From NCBI GenBank assembly GCA_030686995.1, contig CM060696.1, forward strand, positions 110,542,949 through 110,606,948: a stretch of 64,000 nucleotides of DNA. The letters run 5' to 3'. The translations under genes were made by a program, and so were the position numbers. The notes beneath the pieces were generated by a model. The model was not told the origin of the DNA and did no database searches. It was given only the letters and a program-made list of their open reading frames with translations. The stretch's first letter is position 1, and each line of letters begins with the position of its first letter. Of this stretch, positions 35,037 to 46,435 are shown in pieces. This DNA is from Artemisia argyi (lineage: Eukaryota; Streptophyta; Magnoliopsida; Asterales; Asteraceae).

Positions 35037-36674
35037 TTATTTTTCCACTACCTTGGGAGAAGAAGAAGAAGGGGTAGTGGGAACAGTGGGTCCATCATAT
35101 GAAACTCCGCTCCTGGTCGTGATCGCCTTTGCATCGCCCCTCGGGTTTGCGATCGTGTTGCTCGGAAGTTTTCCAGAGCCCGAGGGTTGTTCATTTAAAG
35201 ATTTCTTAATTTCATAAATCTGGCTGACCAACAACCTGTTTGTCTCTTCTTGAGTTTTCATGAACTGCTTCAACAACTCATCAGATGATGATTGTGGAGC
35301 TGGGAGAATGGCTTGTGTTTGGTTGGGGAAATTTTGGACACGATTATTTTGATTATAACCTTGTTGTGGCTGAAAATTTCCCTGATTTGGATTACCATTT
35401 CCCTGAAAATGATTTCCGGGGTTGAAATTGTTTCTGTTAAAGTTTCCTTGATTGTGGAAACCTTGATTATGTCCAGGATTGAAATTCCCTTGGTTTTGAT
35501 AACCTTGGTTCATTCGAGGTTGGTTCTGGTTTCGGTTTTGCAAATTTGGGTTTGGATTAAACCCGGGTGGTCCCATATGTGTGTTAGCACGGTAACTTGG
35601 TTCAATTTGAGGACGGTATTGATTACCTCCCTGATTTGTAGTACCGGCTAAGGCATTGGCTTCAAAAGGACTACCATCGATGGCAGTACAATAGTAGTAA
35701 GCATGTGGGCCACCACAAGTGACACAAACTTCCACCTTTTTTACTTCAGCATGTGAAGGGTTTTGTGTGAAAGTGACTTTTTTCTGGCTTGAGAGAACCA
35801 AAGCTTGAATGGCGTCTGTGAGTTTATCTATCTTAGCATCGGTGCTAGAAGTACTCACGGGTGATGAAGAAGAAGGACCAGCACTCACTTGGGAGTTATA
35901 TGGTTTTGTGCGTGTAGTGCGGACCTTGGACTTATTTTCAATGATTTCTAAAGCTTTTTTCGTGGTTTTGCTCAAAAAATTACCTCCCGCGGAGGCATTG
36001 AGAGAATCTTGGTCAGATTGACTCACACCATTATAAAACGTGTCAATTTGCATCAATTCAGTGAAACCATGATGAGGACATCGACGAAGCAATTCTTTGA
36101 AACGATCCCATGCGTTACCAAACGATTCATCAAACCTTTGAGTAAATTTGATGATTTCATTTTTAAGACTTGTAGTTCTGGACGGGGGAAAAAATTCGTT
36201 TACAAATTTGGTAACTAAATCTTCCCATGATGTTATGGAACGAGGAGGTTGTTTTTCCAGCCAAATCCGGGTTGCTCCCTCAAGAAAAAATGGGAAAAGA
36301 AGAAGTTTGACTGCTTCGGAAGGGACGTTTTTGTATTTGATGGTAGATGTAATCTTGTTAAACCATCGAATATGAGCATGAGGATCATCCCTCTCAAAAC
36401 CATAAAATTGGCTTGAGGTCACTAGATTTAGTAACCCGGTTTTGAGCTCAAAGTATTCAGCCACGATGGCTGGGACAACAATAGCGTCTCTGTAACCCTC
36501 AATGGGTGCTTGGAGAAGCTCATTCATCAGACGGTCTTCCGCCATGATAACTTTTTTAGGTAAAACAGCACGTTCCTCAGATACGGCTGTTGGGGCAGAA
36601 CGTCTACGACGTCTTCGAGGAACTTTGACAAGCTCACGTAAAGGGCTTGTTGACCTAGAAGAACGAGTGCGCAT
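35037..36674 (-). CDS. E3 gag
   Basis: 545 codons from ATG 36674. A basic N-terminus (RRRRRR at 20-25) precedes the retrotransposon gag core at about 105-235 (ATRIWLEKQPPRSITSWEDL, FFPPSRTTSLKNEI, RRCPHHGF). An unusual zinc knuckle CVTCGGPHAYYYC lies at 317-329. A striking Asn/Gln/Gly-rich repeat region follows (about 345-455, units like NQGNFN), then a short coiled stretch (LLKQFMKTQEETNRLLVSQI). The product would form the particle and bind RNA. The open frame is complete, so E3 is not very old. The downstream frameshift separates it from protease; whether that is natural or a lesion cannot be told. Confidence 0.92.
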   Translation of the reverse strand: MRTRSSRSTSPLRELVKVPRRRRRRSAPTAVSEERAVLPKKVIMAEDRLMNELLQAPIEGYRDAIVVPAIVAEYFELKTGLLNLVTSSQFYGFERDDPHAHIRWFNKITSTIKYKNVPSEAVKLLLFPFFLEGATRIWLEKQPPRSITSWEDLVTKFVNEFFPPSRTTSLKNEIIKFTQRFDESFGNAWDRFKELLRRCPHHGFTELMQIDTFYNGVSQSDQDSLNASAGGNFLSKTTKKALEIIENKSKVRTTRTKPYNSQVSAGPSSSSPVSTSSTDAKIDKLTDAIQALVLSSQKKVTFTQNPSHAEVKKVEVCVTCGGPHAYYYCTAIDGSPFEANALAGTTNQGGNQYRPQIEPSYRANTHMGPPGFNPNPNLQNRNQNQPRMNQGYQNQGNFNPGHNQGFHNQGNFNRNNFNPGNHFQGNGNPNQGNFQPQQGYNQNNRVQNFPNQTQAILPAPQSSSDELLKQFMKTQEETNRLLVSQIYEIKKSLNEQPSGSGKLPSNTIANPRGDAKAITTRSGVSYDGPTVPTTPSSSSPKVVEK

Positions 36675-36815
36675 GCACTAGAGACGACTCTAAGAATCCT
36701 TAGAGTGACGGGAAACTAAAAATAGAAAAGAAATATAGACAAAAAGATGATATATAACAAAGTGTGATAATTCAAACTCACAGATATTTCAAAAAGTCGT
36801 AATACGCAGCACACC

Positions 36816-36833
36816 TCCCCGGCAGCGGTGCCA
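36816..36833 (-). promoter_or_regulatory. E3 primer-binding site
   Basis: Minus strand TGGCACCGCTGCCGGGGA, five bases after the LTR end ACCACCAATCA. It is close to the tRNA-Asp-type site typical of Athila elements. The leader to gag (36675-36815) has no other visible feature. Confidence 0.85.
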
Positions 36834-36838
36834 AATTT

Positions 36839-39800
36839 TGATTGGTGGTAAACAGTCAGATAATATCAACCAAGTTATGGTCAACAAGTCAGACAGCTTA
36901 GGCCAATACTCCGGTGAGTTTAGTGTTTCCCCGGATCGTTAGATCCCAACGAGATGTGAAATCTGAAATAAAACGACTTCTAGATCAGGTAAATTGAACA
37001 GGAAAAGGGTTTAAGTGATTTGTACTACTAAAATATAAGAGTAAATAGCTTTAATAAGCTATATCAATCAATACGTGAAATCAGATACGTACAAGTGAAA
37101 AAGGGACTGAAAACGTAAACGTTTATTAATTAAACGTAAACAAAAACAACTTTAATAATAGTAGGATTTTACAAGCCTTAGGGGCTTAAATGCAAATTAA
37201 ATAAGTTTAAAATATTTATTTTATAATTAAAAACTATTTAATTAATTATTTTTATTTAATAACTATTATTAATTATTTAATAATTAACTAATAATTAGGA
37301 AAATGTAAAATAAGTCTAGAAAATTAAAATTAAAATTTCTAAAAATCTAAAATATTATAAAACTTATTTTAAAATTAAAATTATATTTTTCACACTATTT
37401 ATCTATTTATTATTAATTAATTATTATTTAATTATTATTTAACTAATTATATTGATTTAAATTATTATAAATATTAAAAAGACTTAGATAATTATGAAAA
37501 TTTTTATATATCTAATTAACCATTACAGGAATCCTAAAAAATTATAAAAACTTTATTTTATGTATTTTTAATATAATCTACTAATTATTATTCTATTTAT
37601 TAATTATTTATCAATTAAACTAATTATATTATTAAAAATAGAAAATGAACAGTATAAATCCTAGAAAAATTTATAAAATTACTTTACCTTATATAAAAGC
37701 TATAAAAATTATGTAGTACTTTTATAAAATATAATTATGCTATTTAATTCTTATTTATTATTTAATTATTAATTTAACTAATATTAATTCTAAATAACAC
37801 TAGATGACAAAAGAAAATTCTGGAAAAATTTATAAAATTACTTTAATATATAAGAGATTTAATAAAAATATAAAATAGCAGAAGTGCTTATAAATAAGCT
37901 AAAAAGAAAATTAAATAGATAATTTCTATTAAATAGAAGCTATCACTATAATTAAGTTTGTCTTTTTCTGGTTTTTCTTTTATAAAACTAATAAAATACT
38001 TAAAATATGAAACTTTAATAAAGGAAATTAATTTATAATCACAGAATAAGCACTATGAGTGCTTATTAGACCACACAGTTGACTTTTGTTGACTTGGCTA
38101 AGAAATAAGCTCAACTGAGCTTGTGTGGGGTCCACAAGGTAAAACCTGGTACAAATGAGTTGTGTAGATGACAATAAGCAAGAATCACTTAAATAAGTTG
38201 GCCAAATAAGCTAGGAATCCAAAATAAGCACTTGCTTATTTTGAATCTGAGACAGACTTGGGACAGATTTAAGAGGTCAAATTAAGTGGGGTCCACTAAT
38301 GTACAGGTCAGCCAAAGGGTCAATTGTTGAACCCTGGTAGGAGGGGGGTTGTAAGATCCTATTTATGGGGTGTGGGACCCACTAGTGAGCTCAGAAAGAG
38401 CTGGTGAAGTGAGGGGTCCTATCTGATTCACTCAGTTAACTGAGTGAGTGAAACAAGCTTGAAAACTTGGTAAAAGTTTTAAAACAAGCTTAAGGAAGGA
38501 AACAAAATATAAGTACTGTGTATATATAGTATATTAACAAATATGAACAAGTGTGTTCACTGGATTTGGCTAAAAAGCTTGTAATAAGCTTTTAAGAACT
38601 TCCAAGTAAACTGAGATCCAAACACCCTAGACAGACAACCAAAGTGGTCAAATTGAGCTTATGAAATAAGCTCAATAGAACTTAATGAATGCTGAACTAT
38701 TAAGTTGGGCTAGTGACGATTCCAAAATGCCAAAGCTTGACCAATGGGGACCACTGGGTAGCTTGTTAAGGGCTTATGAAGTTGGGTGGGTTGACTGGTT
38801 CACTCAGTTAACTGAGTGAATGGAGCAGGCTTCCAGCTGATTGCAGCCCTAGTTAAAGGGTTTGTGAGTGAAAGTTTAAGCTTGCAATGTGAAGATGGGT
38901 TGCTTAGCTTCTAAAAGAGCCAAAGATCACAAGCCAAAGCTCAGTGATAAGCTTATGATGGGCTTGTGAAGTTGCTTGTTTACACTGAGTTATCAGTGTA
39001 TTGTTTGATTTTGATGCACAAGATAAGCAATTAAGATAAGCAGTAACAGGCAAATAAGCACTCAAATCAAGTAACTAGCCATAAGGACATCACAAAGATC
39101 CAAAATACACAGGCCAACACTCACTACACAAGCTTATACAAGCTTGTGAAAGAGGGTGTCAAATCTGAGTGCAGGGGAGGTTTGTGAAGAACTACTAGAC
39201 AATAAGCACAAATTAAGCAGTCTAACCACTTTAATAAAATTTAACAAAAATAGTAACATGCAGATTAGCAACAAGACTTTATTATCCTACAAGCTTAAGT
39301 CCTATGATTAACTATCTAGTTCACAATTAAATTCTAAGTTTTATTCAAAAAACAGTTAGGCTGCAATTTTGACTTTCTTATGTGAACCAATATGTTGACT
39401 TATGTGAGCTTAAACCTTAATTTACTGATTGATTAAGTTAAGTTAAGCTATGATATGATGAAAATAAGCTAGATTACAAAGTTCTAAGCTAATTTGAAGA
39501 TTATGGAACTAGATTACTTAATAGATTACTAACTAGATGGAATTACAACCTATTTTGACTTTTATATTAATAAGACCTACTTATTATGACTGTTATATAC
39601 TATATTGATCTAAATAAACATGCAACAACAAGTATCATCAATATTAACATGCATATACTCAGTATGGCAGCTTGATCCAAACACCCCTTAGCAAGGACTG
39701 TTTCTTGATTAGTGTTACTCAACACTGATTTAAAGCATGAAAGTGAATCCTAACACTTGATTATGATGATATAGGATCAGATAAACACAAATACACAGCA

Positions 39801-40904
39801 ATTAACAACTTTTACCTATGAATCACTACTTAAGCTATTTTGATTGTCTAACTTAAATTACTAGCTACTAAGAGTTCCAATTAACAAGCTATCAATCTTA
39901 CACTAGATTATCACTAACTAACAACAACTAAGCATAAAACACTAAAGATTACAGTGAGATAAGAACAAGAAAAAATAGTACTAAAAATCAAGAAGTATTG
40001 CTTACAACTTGAATTGAGATGAACACACAGAACCAAGGACCAAGAACCAATTATGTGACTCCCATGAGTCTCTAAACCATAATCCAAGCTGCTTCCTTTC
40101 CAAAGTTACTCTAAATCAGAATCCAAACCAATCTTTGGTACAGTTTGACTTTTATTGACCAAGTTGTGTTTTGTGAGTTTTAGTAATTAAACTAAGTTTT
40201 AAGATATCTAGAAGCACTTATGAACTTCCTGGGAGCTTATATGAGCTTATTTGATCCTTATGTTCCACTGTAAACAACAACTAAGCTATATGATATTTTT
40301 GAGTAAAAAGAAAATTTGCAAACTTGAGAATTATACATGAAACTTGAAATTTATTATTACCAAAGATTTAAAACACACTGATAGTCAGATATTACAACTT
40401 AAAAAGCTTAAAGATACAAGGAAACTTGAAAATTAAACTAATCGACATACATTATTTTAAAATTAAACTAGATATCTTTCTCTTCTGCTTCCCCTTCTTT
40501 CTTTATAGCATAATTGAGCTCCCCACATGTCTCTGAACCTTTCCCATCAATAAAACTGACCATTGGATGAGTCAAAGTGATCCAAGCCGTTTAAAAGTAT
40601 TTTGGCGCCAAAAGTCACAAAGGTTGCTTGAAGCAATTTTAGAACAATTAAAGAAATTTGGGGGTATTAGGAGGTGGCAGGGAGACAATTGAGATATTTT
40701 TGATGCAAGTTGGGGCTTAGGATGGAAAACAGAGGAGTGGAACTAGTTTGGAGGGAAATTTGGGTGGAGATTGCATTAAATGAAAGAGTGGGTTGATGTG
40801 ATGAGGTGTGGAGGGTAGGTGGTGAGCTGTGTGACGAGGTGGTAGTAAAAACCATGGTGGTTTTGGGTTGCAGAGGGGGGTGAGAGAGGTGAACAGTAAG
40901 GGTG
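36839..40904 (-). repeat. E3 5' LTR, U5-side part (up to E4)
   Basis: 4066 bp of uninterrupted LTR. It includes the 525-bp stretch (39143-39667) missing from the left LTR copy. Together with 49386-50224 it gives a 4905-bp LTR. Mostly AT-rich, no coding. It contains TGACTTTTGTTGACTT and repeated AATAAGC/GCTTATT words (about 38040-39130). Confidence 0.93.
40900..40904 (+). repeat. E4 target-site duplication, left (GGGTG)
   Basis: GGGTG before TGTGGAAAAC, repeated at 49381-49385. Empty sites at 16283 and 21767 confirm it. Confidence 0.97.
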
Positions 40905-42238
40905 TGTGGAAAACTAGAAGGGGGTTGAATAGTTTTACGTCTTTTTAATTAGTTGTAAAAAGAGTTTTAGTGTTTACTTAATTTTTAAAACTTAGATTCG
41001 ATAATATGAGATCTCAAGTATTGCACAATACAAACAAATATCAATACGAAATATATAACAATGATAAGTAATGAAATAACTAAGAGATGGAAAGATCGAA
41101 CCGCGAGACAAGAGATTTATAGTGGTTCGGCTACAAGGACACCTTCCTTGCCCTACTCCACTCCCCGAGCACCTAACTCGAGAGTTTTCATCACTATATC
41201 AACAAGCTCCCTTATGGCGGAGAAAACCTTACACACCAATTTACACACCAATATACACACCAATTTACACACCAATTTACACACCAATAATCACACCACA
41301 ACACCTTCACACCTAAGTCACAACTTCTACACACCTTCTTCAAATCAATCTACTTCACAACTAACTACTTCAACTCTATCTTCTTCACACCAATAGATTT
41401 CCTAGCTTTTCTTCTTCACACCAAGCTATCAACTAATCACACAATCTACATCTAACACAACTATCTACAAGCAAATATTCACAACAATCTTCACAAAGAA
41501 TATGTAAATAATCTTGATGATACACCAACAACTTGGATGTGGAGATCACAACAAGTTGTAATACTTCTTGTCTAGGAAGATAGAAGTATTCTTCTCTTGC
41601 ACTTGAGAGGATGGAAATTGGATCACTTTGAAACAAAGAATATATACACTTATGATCAAAGGATGAGAGAATAGAGAAATAGATCTAGATCAGAAAGTTT
41701 AGAAGTGCAAAAGGTGAGGAAAAAATGTAAACTGATCCAGTATTTATAGGGGAGAAAAACACTGTTCTGGAGCGTGGCCGGTCCCCTTAATTAGTGGCCG
41801 GTCCCCTTAATGATTAAGGGGGCCGCCTAAGGAATTAAGGGGGCCGCCCATTTCAGAACGTTGGTTTTTCTTGTCTTTTAGTGGGGAATATTTTTCTGGA
41901 TAGAATTTGCCATTTTTGGTTGGAAATTTGAAATCATATATTTATTATGAATTAAACATATTCTTTTAATTCCAAAAGTAATTTTGTAAAAGATATAAGA
42001 TGTTTAATACATTTTATAAAAATTCTAGTGATTAGAAAAATTTCCTTTGATCATGAAATGTAATAAACCCTTTGTTTATTCATACCTTAAGTGATATGGA
42101 AGCAAAGACAAATATTAAGCACTAAAAACTTGTTTACGTCATAAGTTTTAGATTAATGAGTTTATGCTTTGTAATTATCAAAACATAGAGACATTGTTAA
42201 TATGCTAACAATGTTTTAAGACATTATTTATGTCAACA
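40905..42238 (-). repeat. E4 3' LTR
   Basis: 1334 bp, minus strand TGTTGACATAA...TTTTCCACA. It contains five 12-bp TTACACACCAAT-type units (41229-41288; four in the other LTR) and the palindromic promoter block at 41741-41859. Confidence 0.97.
41741..41859 (-). promoter_or_regulatory. E4 LTR promoter: palindromic block and TATA box
   Basis: On the plus strand, two GGCCGGTCCCCTTAAT units (41776, 41796) face two ATTAAGGGGGCCGCC units, with outer arms GTTCTG (41764) and CAGAAC (41854). The entire block can fold on itself. Transcription runs leftwards, and TATAAATA (complement of 41741-41748) follows about 15 bases after the block. A near copy occurs internally at 43541-43626. Confidence 0.7.
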
Positions 42239-42392
42239 ATCTCCCCCTTTTTGATGATTACAAAACCTTAAACTCATTAGGTCAAAAAAATAATTTTTAG
42301 ACAAGAATTTAGAGTTTAACATTCTCTTCTCCCCCTTTTTGTAAAATCAAAAAGGTTAAAGCTCCCCCTTGATGTATACTCCCCCTCATTTG
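42239..42392 (-). promoter_or_regulatory. E4 multiple polypurine tracts
   Basis: Minus-strand AAAAAGGGGGAGAT abuts the 3' LTR (42239-42252). Further tracts lie at 42321-42340 (AAAAAGGGGGAGAAGAG), 42361-42370 (AAGGGGGAGC) and 42378-42392 (AAATGAGGGGGAGT). Multiple tracts are an established trait of Sireviruses. Confidence 0.85.
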
Positions 42393-42663
42393 AGAGTACC
42401 AAGGAGATGAGCTATGGAAATCTTGGCTACACAAAATATTAGAAGAGAGCAAGGCAAATATACATGCAAAGCAATAGTTATAAAAATAGATTCATTCAAG
42501 CATCATAGAAAGCATTACAACATTTAATATGCTTAAGGCATATTAATCATAATAAAACAAATGAAAAGACATAGTCCTATATTGCCTAGAAAGAGCACTT
42601 GGACTTGCTTGCAACTCATGGTTGATTGTTTTATTTGCTTGAAGGATAACATAAGCATGAAGC

Positions 42664-43368
42664 TTAGTTGTTAGATGGAGAGGGATATGGAGTGAGGTAT
42701 GGAGCGGAATAGGTGGCCCTTACGATATTGTATCGTGTTAGGGGTGGAATGGGATGAGGTCGAGTGAGGAGATATTCAATCCAAGAAATATCTTCACTCA
42801 AGTAAAGGATTTGTTTTTGGAGAAAGATGCAACAAGGGCAATAGTGAGTGTGGTTTGTAACTTGATCCAAGTTGAGAGAGTGAGGAAGGCAATTGTTATA
42901 GGGTGATGATGGAGGTTGCCCTTTGTTGCGTTGTGCAAGATGCATGGCATTGAGATCACTAAGATCATGGATTTTTGATATTTCATCACGGAACTTTTGC
43001 TTTTCCATGGGAATGTGGAGAAATTCATTATGTTGATATGGATGAATTGGGTTTGTGTTGTTGGAGTTGTAGTGGGATGGTTGATCAACCTTGTATGGAT
43101 CATTACAAGGGATTTGAGGATGAGGTGAGTGATTTGGCATGAAGGAAGATGTTTGGCCAATGTTGTATGGTTTGTAAGTAGGATCAAATGAATGTCCTTG
43201 TGAATGTGGTGGAAAGTTTGGGAAGTAAGTGGTTGGTGGTGTTGAATGACTTCCAACTTCATTTGTTATGATGGATTTGTTTCGAGGGCTTTTTCTTCGC
43301 CAAACGGGTTTTTCCGTCATTCTTGCAAGCCTTGAGGCTTTTGATTTGGGTTTGTTTGGAGAAGCCAT
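42664..43368 (-). CDS. E4 third ORF, unknown protein
   Basis: 234 codons between RT-RNase H and the polypurine tract. The position matches the env-like ORF of some Sireviruses, but I see no signal peptide, no long hydrophobic segment and no known domain. The N-terminus is basic (KPKSKASRLARMTEKPVWRRK). The middle is rich in Pro, His, Ser and Tyr. A short helical part (EKQKFRDEISKIHDLSDLNA) and a Cys pair (HYCPCCIFLQKQILYL) precede a Pro/Tyr-rich tail. A TATAAATA box lies only about 35 bases upstream of the ATG, preceded by a palindromic block like that of the LTR. The frame is intact although the neighbouring pol is damaged. Function unknown. Confidence 0.65.
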   Translation of the reverse strand: MASPNKPKSKASRLARMTEKPVWRRKSPRNKSIITNEVGSHSTPPTTYFPNFPPHSQGHSFDPTYKPYNIGQTSSFMPNHSPHPQIPCNDPYKVDQPSHYNSNNTNPIHPYQHNEFLHIPMEKQKFRDEISKIHDLSDLNAMHLAQRNKGQPPSSPYNNCLPHSLNLDQVTNHTHYCPCCIFLQKQILYLSEDISWIEYLLTRPHPIPPLTRYNIVRATYSAPYLTPYPSPSNN

Positions 43369-43402
43369 GAAGGGATGAGTAAAGAGTTTTGAGGATTGTG
43401 GT

Positions 43403-43626
43403 TATTTATAGTGTAAGATTTGTGTGTTTATGGATGGATAAAGTTTGTTTGGGAGATTAGGACAAATTGTGTTGGTGAAGATTGGGAAATGTAGGTTGAA
43501 ATGGGCTAAAAAGCAGAAAAGATTCTGTAAACCCGACCATCAGATGGCCGGTCCCCTTAATTAGGGGGCGGTCCCCTTAATGATTAAGGGGGCCGCCTTA
43601 CAAAATTAAGGGGGCCGCCCATCTGG
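43403..43626 (-). promoter_or_regulatory. Promoter-like block upstream of E4 third ORF
   Basis: Plus-strand TATTTATA at 43403-43410 reads TATAAATA towards the ORF. Upstream (43541-43626) lies the same four-unit array as in the LTR: two GGCCGGTCCCCTTAAT-type units (one as GGGCGGTCCCC) and two ATTAAGGGGGCCGCC units, with outer arms CAGATGG and CCATCTG. The array is 130 bases from the TATA box, against 28 in the LTR. A start 30 bases after this TATA would leave almost no 5' untranslated region, which weakens the case. Confidence 0.45.
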
Positions 43627-44240
43627 TGATTTCCAGGTTGCCAGAATTGGGTTTTTGGCAGAAAATTTGCAGAAAGGTTATGTGTTTGGATTAGAATTCA
43701 AGCAAGTTCAATTTTCTTAGGCAATATAGAGTCTAATCTAATCAAGATATAGCATGCATGCAAAAACATATAGGCAAAAGAGCAAATAATCAACACATAA
43801 TAAGCAATAGGAGGTAAACAAAGGCAAGCACACTTAAGCTTCCTAAGGCACCTATCTTAGATTGAAGGCAAGGATAATTAGTGAGTGAAAAACTAGTGAT
43901 GGATCAAGATGACACCATTATTAGTGAATTTGTCCTAGTGAGTGTCTATATGCAACAAATGTGGAGTTGTGATTGTTTCGACTCCTAGAAGCAAAAAGAA
44001 ATAACGATCCTAAGAAACAATCCAAATAATCTCCTTGATTCAATTTTTGCTCGATCATGAATGTCAAAGACATATATTAGATTATATACCTTGACAATTT
44101 ATGTGAGAGTTTATGCATGATTTTGAAATACAATGTTTTTAGAATTAGTCAACAATGCAAGGAAAATGATCTTCATGGGGTTCCTAGATTGTGAGAATAA
44201 TTTTTAGAGAAAATTGATTGAGTTTTACAAAAAGGTTTAT

Positions 44241-44289
<49 letters not shown>

Positions 44290-44389
44290 CAATCTTTAAT
44301 TTTGTGCGAAATAGATTCCTAGACTCAGAAAAGGTGAAATGAAAAAAATAATTTCATGCAAGTATAAATTTGAATTAATTCAATATAAT
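43627..44389 (-). other. E4 non-coding spacer with A-rich run
   Basis: Between the pol stop and the internal palindromic block. It holds a run of 44 A (44243-44286, T in the sense strand). Nothing else recognisable. Confidence 0.75.
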
Positions 44390-46435
44390 TTAGTCAACTT
44401 GTTCCATCATTCCTAATCCTAAACGCAAGTGGTTGAATAATTCACGCTTAAGGGGTTTTGTGAATATATCCGCAATGTTGTCTTCCGATGCAACCTTTTC
44501 TATAGATATATTTCCTTTTTGTACATTATCCCTAAGAAAATGGTGACGTATTTCTATGTGTTTAGTCCTAGAGTGTTGCACCGGATTTTTACTTAAATCT
44601 ATTGCACCTTTGTTATCGCACATAATGGGGACATTTTCTAACCTAATGCCATAGTCTACGAGAGCTTGTTTCATCCATAGTGCTTGTTGACATGCCTTTC
44701 CGGCGCTTACATATTCGGCTTCGGTTGTAGAAATAGCAAGAGCGGTTTGCTTCTTCGAAAACCAAGACGTTAGACAACATCCCATAAACGTGCAAATACC
44801 GCTAGTGCTCTTTCTATCTACGTAGTCTCCCGCATGATCCGAATCCGCATAGACAATGGTTTCTATGCCGGATTCCTTAGGATACCATAATCCTAAGTGT
44901 ATAGTGCCTTTAACGTATCGGAAGATACGCTTAACCGCTTCTAGGTGAGAGGTTTTGGGATCCTCTTGAAAACGGGCACAAAGGCAGACACTAAACATGA
45001 TATCGGGTCTACTTGCCGTCAAGTATAGTAAACTACCTATCATTCCTCTATACTTGGTGTTATCTACGGACTCACCTTCATCGTCCTTTGTGAGCTTTAC
45101 CTCCGTAGACATGGGTGTTTTCATGGGTTTTGAGTCTTCTAGGCCAAATTTCTTAAGCATTTCCTTAATGTACTTAGATTGGTTAAAGAATATTCCATCT
45201 TCTAATTGTTTTATTTGTAATCCTAGGAAGAAGTTAAGTTCACCCATCATACTCATCTCAAACTCATCATGCATGATTTTGGCAAATTCATCACACATGT
45301 CTTGACAAGTCGATCCAAATATAATGTCATCAACATATATTTGAACAATGATGAGATTAGGGTATTTCCTTTTAGTGAAAAGAGTGTTATCTACCATTCC
45401 CATGGAATAATCATGTTTAATAAGAAAAGCTTTTAATCGATCATACCAAGCTTTGGGAGCTTGTTTGAGTCCATACAAAGCTTTCTTTAACTTATAAACA
45501 TAATCAGGTTTCGCGAAGTCAATGAATCCTGGAGGTTGTGCCACATATACCTCCTCATTGATAAAACCGTTAAGGAATGCACTTTTCACATCCATTTGGA
45601 ATAACTTAAAATCTAGGGCGCAAGCATAGGCAAGTAATATCCTAATTGATTCTAGTCTAGCTACGGGGGCATAAGTTTCATCATAATCAATTCCTTCTTG
45701 TTGATTATAACCTTGGGCAACTAACCTAGCTTTATTCCTAGTAACTATTCCATTCTCGTCTAACTTGTTCCTATATACCCATTTGGTTCCTATGATAGTC
45801 ATATCCTTTGGATTTGGGACTAGTTCCCAAACATCATTTGCCTTAAATTGATTTAATTCTTCTTGCATAGCTATAATCCAACTTTCATCCTTTAAAGCCT
45901 CGCTAATATTCTTAGGTTCTATTGCTGAGAGGAAACAAAAGAAGTTGTTTTTATCTTGGGCTTGTGACCTAAGGGTTCTTTCGTTAAGATGTCCTATTAT
46001 ATTATCTAATGGATGTGATCCAGATTCTTTAATATTAACGGTTTCGTTATTTTCTAAGTGAATGTCTTCATTATCATTTCCTATGGGTTTTGTTTTACTA
46101 ACCTCAATGGCTTCATCTTCGACTAAATCATCATCTTCTAAAGGTAGCGTTTTAGGAGGTGGTGGTGTTTCATCAAATGTTACATTTAGTGATTCCTCTA
46201 CTTTCATGGAGTGTTTGTTAAGTATTATATATGCTTTACTATTTTGTGAGTATCCTAAAAATATTCCTTCATATGATTTTGGATCAAACTTAGTGTGGTA
46301 GTCCTTAGTGTTTAAGATATAGCATTTACTTCCAAATACCCTAAAGTAGCTTAAGTTTGGTTTTCTATTTCTTAGCTTTGTGACTAGCATGAGCTTGTTT
46401 TCCAATTTTACATGCATCACAAAAATGTTTGTCAT
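44390..46435 (-). pseudogene. E4 integrase C-terminus, RT and RNase H
   Basis: An open frame of 681 codons whose first 20 residues are a frameshifted reading of the previous frame. Real homology starts at RKPNLSYFRVFGSKC, the integrase C-terminal/GKPY-adjacent part. A linker follows (about 90-180). RT contains FQMDVKSAFLNGFINEEVYV (Asp 281) and YVDDIIFG (367-374). RNase H contains YADSDHAGDYVDRKSTSG (Asp 531), STTEAEY (Glu 572) and CDNKGAIDL (Asp 607), and ends at GLGMMEQVD. All RT and RNase H catalytic residues are kept. It is joined out of frame to gag-protease by the integrase deletion near 46370, so it cannot be translated as part of the polyprotein. Confidence 0.93.

Noticed and set aside
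41061..41396. 107-111 residue Ser/Thr/His-rich frames at 41061 and 48215
   Set aside because: They are in the E4 LTRs and span the TTACACACCAAT tandem repeat; repeat number changes between LTRs and no domain is visible.
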